Part shown: positions 32,288 through 41,058 of the stretch, one piece after another
Position numbering within the stretch: position 1 is the stretch's first letter
Layout of the letters: each line of letters begins with the position of its first letter
Position numbers and translations under genes: made by a program
Notes under the pieces: generated by a model
The model's database searches: none
Seen by the model: the letters and a program-made list of their open reading frames with translations, nothing else
Told to the model about the DNA's origin: nothing
Assembly (NCBI GenBank): GCA_964651495.1
Contig: CAZYWP010000011.1
Coordinates: 1-41,219 of the forward strand
DNA length: 41,219 bases
Direction: 5' to 3'
Origin: CAZNVB01 sp964651495
GTDB taxonomy: Bacteria > Acidobacteriota > Aminicenantia > Aminicenantales > UBA8522

Positions 32288-33618
32288 CGGGCCAGCTTTC
32301 CGCGTAAATCATATACCCCTGTCGCCGTGATTTCAACCTTTTCGATCGCCCGGAGCGGCGGCGCCACCGACCCGTCAGTCCGGAGATGGACGACACCGTC
32401 CACTTCAGGCGCCTGGAAGCGGGTCCGGCCGGTGATTGTCTTGACATCTTTGCCGCCAGGCCCATCCAGCAGAACGTCGAGCCTCCGGTGAAGGTGTTTC
32501 CGCAGGATTGACTCCGATATCCCGGCTTGAAGCGACATGATCTCATCCCGCCGCCTCTGCTTTTCCGGCTCGGGGACCGGGTTCCCCAGGCAGAACGCCG
32601 CAGTCGAGCCTTCCGGAGAAAAGGTGAAAACGCCCAGATGGTCGAAGCGCGCGGTACGGACGAAATCCTTCAGGGCGGCGAACTCCTTGGAGCCTTCGCC
32701 GGGAAATCCGACGATGATGGTCGTGCGCAGCGCTATGTCGGGCAGACGGCGGCGGATCCGGTCCACCAGCGCCAGCCCTCTTTTCCCGTCCATGCTCCTC
32801 TTCATCAGACGCAGGACACGGCGGTCGGAGTGCTGGAATGGAATATCGAGGTAAGAGCAGATTTTTTTCTCCCCCATAACTTCGAGGAGCGGCTCGGTGA
32901 TTTCTTCCGGATAGCCGTATAGCACCCGGATCCAGCGAACCCGGGGGACCTCGACGAGGCGGCGGAGAAGCCCGACCAGGCCGTCCTCGATTCCCCGGTC
33001 GCGCCCGAAATTGGTGCTGTCCTGGGACACCAGGTTGATTTCTTTGACTCCGATCGCAGCCAGCTCTTCGGCTTCCCTGACGATCGACGTAACAGGCCGC
33101 GATCGATAGGGGCCTTTGATCAGAGGAATCGCGCAGAAGGAGCAGCGGTGGGAACACCCCTCAGAGATCTTCAAATAAGCCCAGGACCGCGGGGTCGAGA
33201 CCACCCGTGGCGTCGTGTGGCTGCAGAGAAAAGTCCGGCTTCCGCGCCGGAACGGCAGGCCCTCGACCGCCGGGACGATTTTATCGAAGTCGGCCACGCC
33301 GAGCCAGACGTCGACCTCCGGATAGCGCGTCGCGAGCTCCTCCGCGCAGCGCTGGACATAGCATCCGGTGACGACGATCACCTTTTCCGGTTTCTTTTTC
33401 TTGAAGCGGACGGCCTTCTGGATGGCCTGCTCCGCTTCCTCTTTGGCGGGACCGATGAAACCGCAGGTGTTGAGGACGAGGATGTCGGCCCGGTCGGGCC
33501 GTCGGACAAAAGTGTAGCCGGCCTGGTGAAGGAAGCCCAGCATGACCTCGCTGTCCACCAGGTTCTTGGCACAGCCCAAGGTAACGAGGGCAATGGATTT
33601 TGTTGCTCTTGCGCTCAA
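32284..33618 (-). CDS. rimO: Ribosomal protein uS12 methylthiotransferase
   Basis: RimO adds a methylthio group to a conserved aspartate of ribosomal protein S12, using S-adenosylmethionine and two Fe-S clusters. The 444 residues show the N-terminal UPF0004 cysteines (TLGCAKNLVDSE, LNTCGFI, VTGCYVQR), the radical SAM motif EGCSHRCSFC, and a C-terminal TRAM domain. RimO rather than MiaB is indicated by KNLVDSE and the overall fit. It appears to lead the operon pgpA-cinA-thpR-plsY-gpsA. The 98-base spacer after asnS shows no clear promoter. Confidence 0.95.
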   Translation of the reverse strand: MSARATKSIALVTLGCAKNLVDSEVMLGFLHQAGYTFVRRPDRADILVLNTCGFIGPAKEEAEQAIQKAVRFKKKKPEKVIVVTGCYVQRCAEELATRYPEVDVWLGVADFDKIVPAVEGLPFRRGSRTFLCSHTTPRVVSTPRSWAYLKISEGCSHRCSFCAIPLIKGPYRSRPVTSIVREAEELAAIGVKEINLVSQDSTNFGRDRGIEDGLVGLLRRLVEVPRVRWIRVLYGYPEEITEPLLEVMGEKKICSYLDIPFQHSDRRVLRLMKRSMDGKRGLALVDRIRRRLPDIALRTTIIVGFPGEGSKEFAALKDFVRTARFDHLGVFTFSPEGSTAAFCLGNPVPEPEKQRRRDEIMSLQAGISESILRKHLHRRLDVLLDGPGGKDVKTITGRTRFQAPEVDGVVHLRTDGSVAPPLRAIEKVEITATGVYDLRGKLAR

Positions 33619-33716
33619 TGTATTTCCCTCGCCTCGGTCTTGATCGACTCCCTGGGGCTCAACCTGACCTTCGCCGGATCAATCCGCAGCAGAGGGAAGA
33701 GGACGCAGGAGAGCGG

Positions 33717-35009
33717 TCAAGGATAAAGGCGATAGAGCAGGCGCGGAAACGGGATCGTCTCCCGGATGTGCTTGATCCCGCATATCCAGGCGAGGGTTCT
33801 TTCCACGCCCAGTCCGAACCCGGAATGCGGCACGCTCCCGTATCTGCGCAGGTCGAGATACCATTCGTACGCTTCCCGGGGCAGGTTTTGCTCCCGGATT
33901 CTTTGCTCGAGAAGGCTGAGCTCGTGGATGCGCTGCCCTCCGCCGATGATTTCTCCATAGCCCTCCGAAGCCAGAAAGTCGACACCCAGCGCCAGGTCAG
34001 GCCGGTCAGCGGCGGGCTGCATGTAGAACGCTTTGATCGCCGCCGGGAAATGGGTGACGCAGACCGGCAGAGCGAAAATTTCCGACATCAAGGTTTCTTC
34101 CGGCGCTCCGAAATCATCCCCCCAGGCGATCCCTGACCCCTTTTCCCGCAATACCTTGAGGGCTTCCTCGTAGCTGAGGCGGGGGAAGGGCTTGGCAATC
34201 TTCTCCAGAGGAGCCGGATCCCTTTCCAACACCTCCAGATCGTTTTTCCTCTTCTCCAGGACGCGTTCCAGGATGAACATAACCAAGTCCTGGCCGAGGT
34301 CGATGATGTCCTCGAGGGTGGCAAACGCGACTTCCGGCTCGACCATCCAGAATTCAATCAGGTGGCGGCGCGTCTTCGATTTTTCGGCCCGAAAAGTCGG
34401 GCCGAAGCAATAGACCTTGCCAAAGGCCATGGCGGTGGCCTCATTGTAGAGTTGACCGCTCTGGCTGAGGTAGGCTTTCTGGTCGAAATACTGGGTCTCG
34501 AAAAGGGTCGTCGTCCCTTCGCAGGCGCTCGGCGTCAGGATCGGCGTGTCCATGAGGCGGAACCCGCGGCCGTCGAAGAAATCGCGGATGGCTTTGATGA
34601 GTTCAGCCCTCACTTGGAGGAGGGCGTGCTGCTTGTTCGAGCGCAGCCACAGATGCCGGTGCTCCATCAAGAAGGGTGTGCTGTGCTCCTTGGGCGTGAT
34701 CGGATAGTCCTGGGCGATCTGCAACGTCTCCATCTCCCGAATTTCGAGCTCATAGCCACCGGGCGCTCTTCGCTCCTCCCGGACTTGACCCCGGATAATG
34801 ACTGAAGACTCCTGGGTCAGACCGTCGAACTGGAGGAATAGAGGATGGTTTTTTTCCTGGCTGAAAACGGTCGCCTGAATGATGCCGGTCCCGTCTCTGA
34901 CGAGGAGAAAGCGGACCTTGCCGCTCGACCGCTTGTTATAGACCCAGCCCCGGACCTCGACGCCCTCTCCCGCGTGTCTGCCGATATCTTCAATGTACAC
35001 CCATTTCAT
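33717..35009 (-). CDS. asnS: Asparagine-tRNA ligase
   Basis: Class II aminoacyl-tRNA synthetase that charges tRNA-Asn. The 430-residue product has an N-terminal OB-fold (VEVRGWVYNKRSSGKVRFLLVRDG). Motif 2 is FGPTFRAEKSKTRRHLIEFWMVEPE, of which FRAEKSKTRRH is diagnostic for AsnRS. Motif 3 is SGFGLGVERTLAWICG. I start at ATG 35009 (MKWVYIED). A TATAAT box on the minus strand lies at 35024-35019, so the transcript may begin only about three bases before the ATG, with no ribosome-binding site. An upstream in-frame ATG at 35057 gives an atypical 16-residue extension. Confidence 0.95.
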   Translation of the reverse strand: MKWVYIEDIGRHAGEGVEVRGWVYNKRSSGKVRFLLVRDGTGIIQATVFSQEKNHPLFLQFDGLTQESSVIIRGQVREERRAPGGYELEIREMETLQIAQDYPITPKEHSTPFLMEHRHLWLRSNKQHALLQVRAELIKAIRDFFDGRGFRLMDTPILTPSACEGTTTLFETQYFDQKAYLSQSGQLYNEATAMAFGKVYCFGPTFRAEKSKTRRHLIEFWMVEPEVAFATLEDIIDLGQDLVMFILERVLEKRKNDLEVLERDPAPLEKIAKPFPRLSYEEALKVLREKGSGIAWGDDFGAPEETLMSEIFALPVCVTHFPAAIKAFYMQPAADRPDLALGVDFLASEGYGEIIGGGQRIHELSLLEQRIREQNLPREAYEWYLDLRRYGSVPHSGFGLGVERTLAWICGIKHIRETIPFPRLLYRLYP

Positions 35010-35018
35010 GGCAGCCAC

Positions 35019-35048
35019 ATTATAGGAGAATCCGTTGCATTTTTCCAA
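35019..35048 (-). promoter_or_regulatory. asnS promoter, predicted leaderless transcript
   Basis: On the minus strand, TTGGAA (35048-35043) is separated by 18 bases from a perfect TATAAT (35024-35019). A start seven bases downstream would be near 35012, three bases before the ATG at 35009. The same 60-base spacer separates asnS from the divergent DUF4416 gene. Confidence 0.55.
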
Positions 35049-35068
35049 CAGTTGCATTATCTTCTGGA

Positions 35069-35641
35069 ATGCGCATGGCCGAGCCCAAGCCGTTCCTCCC
35101 CGTCAAGCTCATCGCCGGCCTGATCTCTTCCTCAGCCATCCATTTTGAAGAGGCCGAAAAATCCCTGGCCGCCCGTTACGGCCCGACCGACCTCAAGAGC
35201 CCTTATTTTCATTTTAACCTGACCGATTATTATGAGAAGCAGATGGGCAAAAATCTGCAACGAGTTTTTCTGAGTTTTGCCGGCCTCATTTCCCCGGAAA
35301 AATTGAGCGGGATCAAGATCGAGACCAACGCGCTCGAGGAGAGCCTCCGCCATAACTCAGGCCGGAGCCTCCGGGTCGTCAACATCGACCCGGGGATCGT
35401 CACGGCTTCGGCGCTCATCATGGCCACAGCCAAGGATTTTTCCCACCGGATTCCGCTGCGGGACGGGATTTACGCCCATCTCGAGTTCCTTTTCACCAAA
35501 GGCGGAGTCAAGACCCTGGACTGGACTTACCCGGATTTCCGGCAGTCCGCGTATCAGGAGTTCTTTTTATCCGTTCGTCGGACCTATTTGAGGCAGCTCA
35601 GGCTGCTCCGCTCGGGGGACGGCGGCGAATCCTCTTTTTAA
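35069..35641 (+). CDS. DUF4416 family protein
   Basis: Conserved protein of unknown function, 190 residues. Family blocks I recognise: PVKLIAGLISS near the start, SPYFHFNLTDYYEKQMG, KIETNALEESL, VNIDPGIVTASALIMATAKDFSHRIPL, and the C-terminal DWTYPDFRQSAYQEFF. The many conserved His, Asp, Glu and Tyr residues suggest an enzyme, but no activity is known to me. ATG 35069 and ATG 35075 are both possible starts, with weak ribosome-binding sites. It is transcribed away from asnS and converges on the homocysteine methyltransferase-like gene. No signal peptide is seen. Confidence 0.88.
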   Translation: MRMAEPKPFLPVKLIAGLISSSAIHFEEAEKSLAARYGPTDLKSPYFHFNLTDYYEKQMGKNLQRVFLSFAGLISPEKLSGIKIETNALEESLRHNSGRSLRVVNIDPGIVTASALIMATAKDFSHRIPLRDGIYAHLEFLFTKGGVKTLDWTYPDFRQSAYQEFFLSVRRTYLRQLRLLRSGDGGESSF

Positions 35642-35663
35642 AAAGACAGTCAACCGACGTTGA

Positions 35664-36545
35664 TCACTCCGGCCTGACAAAGGCGGCCATCCGCCGGATG
35701 TATTCGGGGTTCGTGCCGCAGCAGCCGCCGATCAAATTCGCCCCGCCGGCGATGAGCAGGGGAACATGGCGGATATAATCATCCATATCTTGCGCATAGA
35801 CGACTGTCCCGTCGCCGGAGACACTGGGCTGCCCCGCGTTGGCCTGGATCAATAGCGGGAGCGAGGTCTCTTTCCTGAATTCCTTCACCAAGCCGACCAT
35901 CGCTGCGCTGTCCAGCGTGCAGTTCGCCCCCACGACGGGAACGTCGCGCTTTTCCAATTCCTGGACGCACTGCCGAACGCCGTTTCCCATGATGGTAAAA
36001 AAACCGCGCGGCGTGGGGCCGAACGTCATGGTGATGAAAACCGGGAGGGGGGAGACGCTTCTCGCTCCGCGCAGGGCGGAGAGGGCTTCCCGGAGGTCAT
36101 ACATCGTCTCCACGAGGAGAAAATCGACTCCACCCTCGGTCAGGGCTTCGGCCTGGACAGCGAAAGCCTTGGCCAAATCTTCCTCCTCAAGGTCACCGGT
36201 CGGCTTGAGGAATTTCCCGGCCGGGCCGATACTCCCGCCCACATACTTTCCCTCGGGTCTTACGGCCATGGCATTCCGGGCAGCGGCCAGGTTGAGCTCC
36301 CGGCATCTGGTTTCGAGTCCGTGCCCGGCCAGCTTGACCGGGCTTCCGCCGAACGAGTTTGTGGACACGACATCCGAGCCGGCTGCAAAATAGCGGCGAT
36401 GGATTTCCCTGACGACTTCCGGCCTGTCGATATTCCACAGTTCTGGGCATGTCCCCTGGGGAAGCCCTTCCCGGAAGAGCTCGGTCCCCAGGCCTCCGTC
36501 AAAAAGAACGACCCGCTCGCGAAGAAGCCGCCAGAATGCGTCCAT
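35664..36545 (-). CDS. Homocysteine S-methyltransferase family protein
   Basis: Zinc-thiolate methyltransferases of this family move methyl groups to homocysteine from S-methylmethionine, betaine or methylated folate/corrinoid donors. The 293-residue protein begins with LFDGGLGTELFREG. It has the zinc cysteines in VGANCTLD and the C-terminal GGCCGTNPEYI, plus the family motif TNSFGGSPVKL. It matches only the first module of MetH, with no folate, cobalamin or activation domain, so partner modules would be needed if it serves methionine synthesis. ATG 36545 follows GGAGGGG. It is coupled to the cysteine desulfurase upstream, and metK and ahcY lie elsewhere in the window. The methyl donor is not determinable. 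Confidence 0.88.
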   Translation of the reverse strand: MDAFWRLLRERVVLFDGGLGTELFREGLPQGTCPELWNIDRPEVVREIHRRYFAAGSDVVSTNSFGGSPVKLAGHGLETRCRELNLAAARNAMAVRPEGKYVGGSIGPAGKFLKPTGDLEEEDLAKAFAVQAEALTEGGVDFLLVETMYDLREALSALRGARSVSPLPVFITMTFGPTPRGFFTIMGNGVRQCVQELEKRDVPVVGANCTLDSAAMVGLVKEFRKETSLPLLIQANAGQPSVSGDGTVVYAQDMDDYIRHVPLLIAGGANLIGGCCGTNPEYIRRMAAFVRPE

Positions 36546-36559
36546 GGAATTTCCCCTCC

Positions 36560-37714
36560 TCATTCCTCCGGATCAAAGGCCGAGATTCGGCGCAGTTTTT
36601 CGATGACCTCGGGAAGTTCGCGGAGGACCAGGGCGATGTCTTCGTCGGTATTGAACCGGCCCAGCGACATGCGGATGGCCGAGCGGGCGATCTCCGGTGG
36701 CAGCCCGATGGAGAGAAGCACATGGGAGACCTCCTCGGATTCTTCGGTGCAGGCGGAGCCCGTGGAGACAGAAATGCCCTTGATGGCCAGGGCGAGGAGG
36801 ACGGCCTCGGCCTCCAGCCCGGGAAAAACCACATTCACGGTGTTCTCGACCCTGTTCTTAGGATGGCCGTTGAACCTGATCCTGGGGATTTTTTCTTCGA
36901 TCCCGTTCTTAAGGGCCGCAGCGAGCTTCCCGATCCTCTCCCTGTCTTTTTTTCCCCGCTCCATCAGCACCCGGGCCGCTGCGCCGAACCCCACGATCCC
37001 GATGGTGTTTTCCGTCCCGGCCCGCCGGCCTCGCTCCTGATGGCCGCCGTGAATGAACGGACAGATGTCGATTCCCTTCCGGACGTAGAGGGCGCCGACT
37101 CCTTTGGGCCCGTAAATTTTGTGGGCGGCGAGGGAAAGAAGGTCGACTCCGAGCTTCCGGACATCGAAGTCGATCTTGCCGAACGCCTGGACGGCATCGG
37201 TGTGCACCAGGACACCGGACTTGGCGGCGATCCGGACAATCTCCTCGATCGGCTGGACGGTCCCGATCTCGTTATTGGCATACATGATGGAGATGAGGGC
37301 GGTGCGCGGCGTGATGGCGTCGCGGAGAAAATCGAGGTCCACGGTTCCATAGCGGTCGACGGGAACGTACGTGACCTTCAGCCCTTTTTTCTCGAGGAAG
37401 TTGGCGACGCGCAGAACGGCGGGATGCTCGACCGCTGAGGTGATGATCTCGTCCTTTTCCGGGTAGGTGTCGAGGACGCCTCTGATGGCAAAATTATCGG
37501 CTTCGGTGCCCGAGCCGGTGAAGACGAGCTCGGAGCGCTGGGCGCCGATCGCTCCGGCCACGGTCTCTCTGGCCTCGGTCATGATCTCCTTGACCGCCCG
37601 GCCGATCGGATAGAGAGAGGAGGGGTTGCCGAAGTGTTCCTTAAGGAACCAGCACATTTTTTCGGCCACGGCCGGGTCGAGCGGCGTGGTGGCGTTGTTG
37701 TCGAGATAAACCAA
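36560..37714 (-). CDS. Cysteine desulfurase (NifS/IscS type)
   Basis: PLP enzyme taking sulfur from cysteine for Fe-S clusters and thio-cofactors. The 384 residues start YLDNNATTP and include the SGTEADN motif, HTDAVQAFG, the PLP lysine in SLAAHKIYGPKGVGALY, and the persulfide cysteine in STGSACTEESEEVSHVL (IscS/NifS class). I choose the TTG start at 37714, six bases after a perfect GGAGG. An ATG at 37750 would add 12 residues and has a poor ribosome-binding site. No iscU or nifU scaffold is adjacent. Radical SAM and Fe-S proteins in this window (HypD activase, RimO) would depend on such a supply. Confidence 0.94.
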   Translation of the reverse strand: MVYLDNNATTPLDPAVAEKMCWFLKEHFGNPSSLYPIGRAVKEIMTEARETVAGAIGAQRSELVFTGSGTEADNFAIRGVLDTYPEKDEIITSAVEHPAVLRVANFLEKKGLKVTYVPVDRYGTVDLDFLRDAITPRTALISIMYANNEIGTVQPIEEIVRIAAKSGVLVHTDAVQAFGKIDFDVRKLGVDLLSLAAHKIYGPKGVGALYVRKGIDICPFIHGGHQERGRRAGTENTIGIVGFGAAARVLMERGKKDRERIGKLAAALKNGIEEKIPRIRFNGHPKNRVENTVNVVFPGLEAEAVLLALAIKGISVSTGSACTEESEEVSHVLLSIGLPPEIARSAIRMSLGRFNTDEDIALVLRELPEVIEKLRRISAFDPEE

Positions 37715-37795
37715 CTCAATCCTCCGCTTCGATAGAGTCTCTGGCCGCATCCCAGGGCCGGCCAGCCAAATAAAGAAGGGACGCCAGGACGAAAT

Positions 37796-38695
37796 TCAGA
37801 CCAGTTGTTCCTTGAGAATCTTGACCACCTCCAGCCCCGCCCGCTTCTGTCCTTCTTCCGCCGCGGCGGCGATATGGGGTATGGCGATGACGTTGGGATG
37901 GTCGATGAGAGTGAAGTCTTCGGGAGGCTCCCTCTCGTAGACATCCAGAGCCGCTGCCCGGACCTTCCCTGAGTTCAGGGCTTCCAGGAGCGCCTTCTCA
38001 TCCACCACTCCGCCGCGCGCGGCGTTGACGACGATGGCGCCGGCTTTCATCTTCTGGAATTCATCGCGGCCGAGAATGGGCTTGGCCTGCTTGGGGATAT
38101 GGAGGGTGATGATATCGGCGGTGGCCAGGAGGTCAGCCAGCGGAACCTGCTTCACATCGAGCGGAGTGCTGACCGGGATGACGTCGTAGGCGACGACCCT
38201 CATTCCGAAGGCCAGTGCCCGTTCGGCAACCGCCAGGCCGATCCGGCCGGCGCCGATGATTCCCAGTGTTTTTCCATAGAGCTCGGTGCCGGAGAACATC
38301 TTTTTTTCCCATTTGTGCTGTTTCAGCGAAAGATTGGCTCTCCCCAGCTGGCGCACAGCGCTGAGCATCAACCCCAGGGTGATTTCGGCCACCGAGATAG
38401 TCGTGGCAGCCGGCGTGTTGGCCACTTTGATCCCTTTCTCCTTGGCGGCAGCGGCATCGACATTGTCAAGTCCGATGCCCGCTCTGACGATCATCTCCAG
38501 ACCGACTGCGGCATCGATGACCTTTCGGGTAATCTTAGTGGCGCTCCGGACGACCACCGCGTTGAACCCGGGAATGGTCTTGATGAGCTCGGCCTCGTCC
38601 ATCCCGGTTTTCATGGTGACCTCGAAATTGGGCAGGGCATTGAGTTGTTCGACAGCCTGTTTGTCCAGGGAATCAGCCAGCAATATCTTTTTCAT
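37796..38695 (-). CDS. serA: D-3-phosphoglycerate dehydrogenase, short form without ACT domain
   Basis: Oxidises 3-phosphoglycerate as the first step of serine synthesis. The 299-residue D-2-hydroxyacid dehydrogenase has RAGIGLDNVD, the NAD-binding GIIGAGRIGLAVAERA, and the catalytic Arg (NAARGGVVDE), Glu (YEREPPEDF) and His (AIPHIAAA). The regulatory ACT/ASB domains of long SerA are missing, so feedback control by serine is probably lost. ATG 38695 overlaps the aminotransferase stop (ATGA); an in-frame TTG lies two codons upstream. Pairing with a class V aminotransferase supports the serine assignment over other hydroxyacids. Confidence 0.87.
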   Translation of the reverse strand: MKKILLADSLDKQAVEQLNALPNFEVTMKTGMDEAELIKTIPGFNAVVVRSATKITRKVIDAAVGLEMIVRAGIGLDNVDAAAAKEKGIKVANTPAATTISVAEITLGLMLSAVRQLGRANLSLKQHKWEKKMFSGTELYGKTLGIIGAGRIGLAVAERALAFGMRVVAYDVIPVSTPLDVKQVPLADLLATADIITLHIPKQAKPILGRDEFQKMKAGAIVVNAARGGVVDEKALLEALNSGKVRAAALDVYEREPPEDFTLIDHPNVIAIPHIAAAAEEGQKRAGLEVVKILKEQLV

Positions 38696-39837
38696 TTCCA
38701 ATTCTCCCTCAATACGGTCTCCGCGCCCTTGATAGCGCTGCCCATCTCGAAGGAATAGCCGAGGTCGGCCAGCGTCATTTCGAGGGCGGATAGAGAGGTG
38801 GTCACATCAAACCCGCCCATGTATCCCAGGTGGGCGATGCGGAAAAATTTTCCCTTGTTGGGATCCTGCGCTCCTGCGATATAGGCCTTGTACTTGGCTT
38901 GCATCGTCTTGACCAGCTTGCTGCCGTCAATCCCGGCGGGAGTCTTGACGGCAGTCAGGATATTTCCCGGATTCTTGGCCAGAAGCTCCAGCCCGAGGGA
39001 CCTAACGCCGGCCCTCGTGGCTTCTCCCAGGATGCGGTGATGCTCGAGATATGTTTCTAAACCCATGGCTTTGATCATGTCCAGGGCCCTTTTCTGCTGG
39101 ATGATGAGCGAGATGGCGGGGGTCCAGGGCGTTGTCTGTTTCTCCAGGTTTTTTTTGGCCTTTTTGGCATCGAAATAGAACCTGGGGAGTTTCGCCGTCT
39201 CGACAAGCTTCCAGGCTTTGGGACTGAACGCAATGTAGGCCAATCCGGGAGGGATCATGAACGATTTCTGCGAGCCGGAGACCATGATGTCCACTTTCCA
39301 CTCGTCCATCGGGCAGGGCGTCGCCCCCAGCCCGGAAATCCCGTCGACGACCAGGATGGCGTCGGTTTGGGCGACGACCTCTCCGAATCCCTGGATGTCG
39401 TAAATCGCACCGCTCGATGTTTCGGAGAGCGTGGAGAAGACTGCCTTGACGCCGGGATTCGCCTTAAGCTCGGCGGCGAGCTGGTCCCGGCTGAAGTCCG
39501 CCCCCCATTCGAGGACGATTTCCCTGACCTTGACGCCGTAGGCGCGGCAGATGTTGCCCCAGCGTTCGCCGAACTTCCCGCCGTTGACGGCGATGACCGT
39601 GTCGCCGGGGCTCAGGGTGTTGACGATGGATGTCTCCATCGCCCCGGACCCGGACGAAGTCAGGATGAACACGTCCTCTTTGGTCTGGAAGACGTACTTG
39701 AGTCCTTCCGTCACCTGCATGAAAATTTCGGAGAACTCGGGGGTCCGGTGATGGATGATCGGCTCGGCGGCAACCGAGAGGACGCTGTCTGGAATCGGCG
39801 TCGGACCGGGAGAGAGAAGATAATACTTTTTTATCAT
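38692..39837 (-). CDS. Class V aminotransferase (alanine/serine-glyoxylate or phosphoserine type)
   Basis: PLP-dependent fold-type I enzyme of 381 residues, in the group that includes serine-glyoxylate aminotransferase and archaeal-type phosphoserine aminotransferase. Visible features are YYLLSPGPTPIPDSV at the start, the HHRTPEF motif, TSSGSGAMETSI (phosphate binding), the DGISGLGA aspartate, and the PLP lysine in SGSQKSFMIPPGLA. GGAGG precedes the ATG by six bases. It is the first gene of the serA operon, so phosphohydroxypyruvate is a likely substrate, with glyoxylate or alanine as alternatives. Confidence 0.88.
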   Translation of the reverse strand: MIKKYYLLSPGPTPIPDSVLSVAAEPIIHHRTPEFSEIFMQVTEGLKYVFQTKEDVFILTSSGSGAMETSIVNTLSPGDTVIAVNGGKFGERWGNICRAYGVKVREIVLEWGADFSRDQLAAELKANPGVKAVFSTLSETSSGAIYDIQGFGEVVAQTDAILVVDGISGLGATPCPMDEWKVDIMVSGSQKSFMIPPGLAYIAFSPKAWKLVETAKLPRFYFDAKKAKKNLEKQTTPWTPAISLIIQQKRALDMIKAMGLETYLEHHRILGEATRAGVRSLGLELLAKNPGNILTAVKTPAGIDGSKLVKTMQAKYKAYIAGAQDPNKGKFFRIAHLGYMGGFDVTTSLSALEMTLADLGYSFEMGSAIKGAETVLRENWK

Positions 39838-39878
39838 ATAATTCCTCCAAGAGCAGAAATTATAATATCCATACGATT

Positions 39879-39911
39879 AAATTATCAGATTGAGAGAGGT
39901 GAGTCAATCTG
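39879..39911 (-). promoter_or_regulatory. Promoter with overlapping inverted repeat for the serine operon
   Basis: On the minus strand TTGACT (39907-39902) and TAATTT (39884-39879) are 17 bases apart. A perfect inverted repeat, CAGATTGA/TCAATCTG with a ten-base spacer (39886-39911), covers the -35 box and spacer, as expected of a repressor site. A second -10-like TATAAT lies at 39864-39859. Confidence 0.5.
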
Positions 39912-39927
39912 ACCGGATCCCGTCCGC

Positions 39928-41058
39928 TTAAAGCTGGAGCAGCAATTCGGTCAGCAGGGCTGTCCGCTGGACAAGCGAGGGAAGGAGCAGGTGCTCGTGC
40001 TCAGCATGAATGCCGTCACCGTCCGGCCCCAGCCCGTCCAGGGTCGGGACACCCAGGCTTGAGGCGATCGAGGCGTCCGACCCGCCGCCACTCTTGCCCT
40101 CGCCGAGCGGAATCTCGATTGTCGAGGCGATTTTTTTCACCCGCTGGAAGAGCTGAGCGGAGGCTTTGGTTTTTTCCATCGGAGGGGTCAGGCTCTCGAC
40201 GCTGAACCTGAATTTGGCACCCGGTTTGGCTCCTTTGAGATGCTTGAAGGCGGCGATGATCCTATCCTTTTGGGCGCAGGTCCAAAAGCGGATGTCCATG
40301 ACCGCCCAGGCCGATTCGGCCACGATATTGGGTTTCTCGCCGCCGCCGATCTGGTTGACGCTCACCGTGATTCCTCCCGCAGCCAGCCTCTTGAGGCTGC
40401 GGATCTGGCCGGCCAGCTCTTCGATAGCGTTGATCCCTTTTTCCGGAGTGCCGGCATGAGCAGCCCGGCCCTTGATCTCCAGGCGCACGACCAGGCGGCC
40501 CTTGCGCTGGGTCTTGAGCGCGCCGCCGGGAAGAGCCGGCTCGAGACAGAGGACCAGCGTCGCTTTCCTGGCCAGCTGGGCGATCATTTCATGGGAAGCC
40601 GAGTGGCCGGTCTCCTCTGCCGAGTTGATGAAGACGGCAATCCGTTTTGACGTCCGGAGGCTTAATTGATGAATGGCTTTGAAGGCAAAAAGTGCCATTG
40701 CCAGACCGGCCTTCATGTCCAGGACGCCGGGGCCGAAGACTTTGTCCCCCGAGATATAAAACGGCATCTTGGCGATCTTCCCGACCGGCCAGACGGTATC
40801 GATATGGGTCAGCACCAGGATCTGCTCTTCTCCGGCGGCTTTCGCGGCAGCGGGATATTCCACCAGGTATAAATCCCCGATCCGCTTTTGCGGATAGCGG
40901 CTGATGCGGGCTCCTGTCTGCTTGAACTCCCCGGTGATAAAAGAAGAGCAGGCGTCGACGGCCTTCTTGTCCTGGGAGGGCGATTCCCGGCCGACCATCT
41001 GCTTGAGCAGGTTGACGATCTCTCCCTGGCGGGATTTGAAATACAGGTTGAAATCCAT
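39928..41058 (-). CDS. M20 family metallopeptidase (carboxypeptidase G2-like)
   Basis: Two-zinc peptidase of 376 residues. Metal and catalytic residues appear in order: LTHIDTVWP (His, Asp), GPGVLDMKAG (bridging Asp), NSAEETG (catalytic Glu pair), CLEPAL (Glu) and the C-terminal His in GIHAEHEHL. The dimerisation domain carries GRAAHAGTPEKGINA. Glutamate carboxypeptidase (CPG2) and related amino-acid-releasing enzymes fit best. ATG 41058 follows GGAGG by seven bases; an in-frame start at 41139 is rejected. No signal peptide is apparent, so it is likely cytoplasmic. The remaining 161 bases to the window end show no feature I can support. Confidence 0.9.
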   Translation of the reverse strand: MDFNLYFKSRQGEIVNLLKQMVGRESPSQDKKAVDACSSFITGEFKQTGARISRYPQKRIGDLYLVEYPAAAKAAGEEQILVLTHIDTVWPVGKIAKMPFYISGDKVFGPGVLDMKAGLAMALFAFKAIHQLSLRTSKRIAVFINSAEETGHSASHEMIAQLARKATLVLCLEPALPGGALKTQRKGRLVVRLEIKGRAAHAGTPEKGINAIEELAGQIRSLKRLAAGGITVSVNQIGGGEKPNIVAESAWAVMDIRFWTCAQKDRIIAAFKHLKGAKPGAKFRFSVESLTPPMEKTKASAQLFQRVKKIASTIEIPLGEGKSGGGSDASIASSLGVPTLDGLGPDGDGIHAEHEHLLLPSLVQRTALLTELLLQL

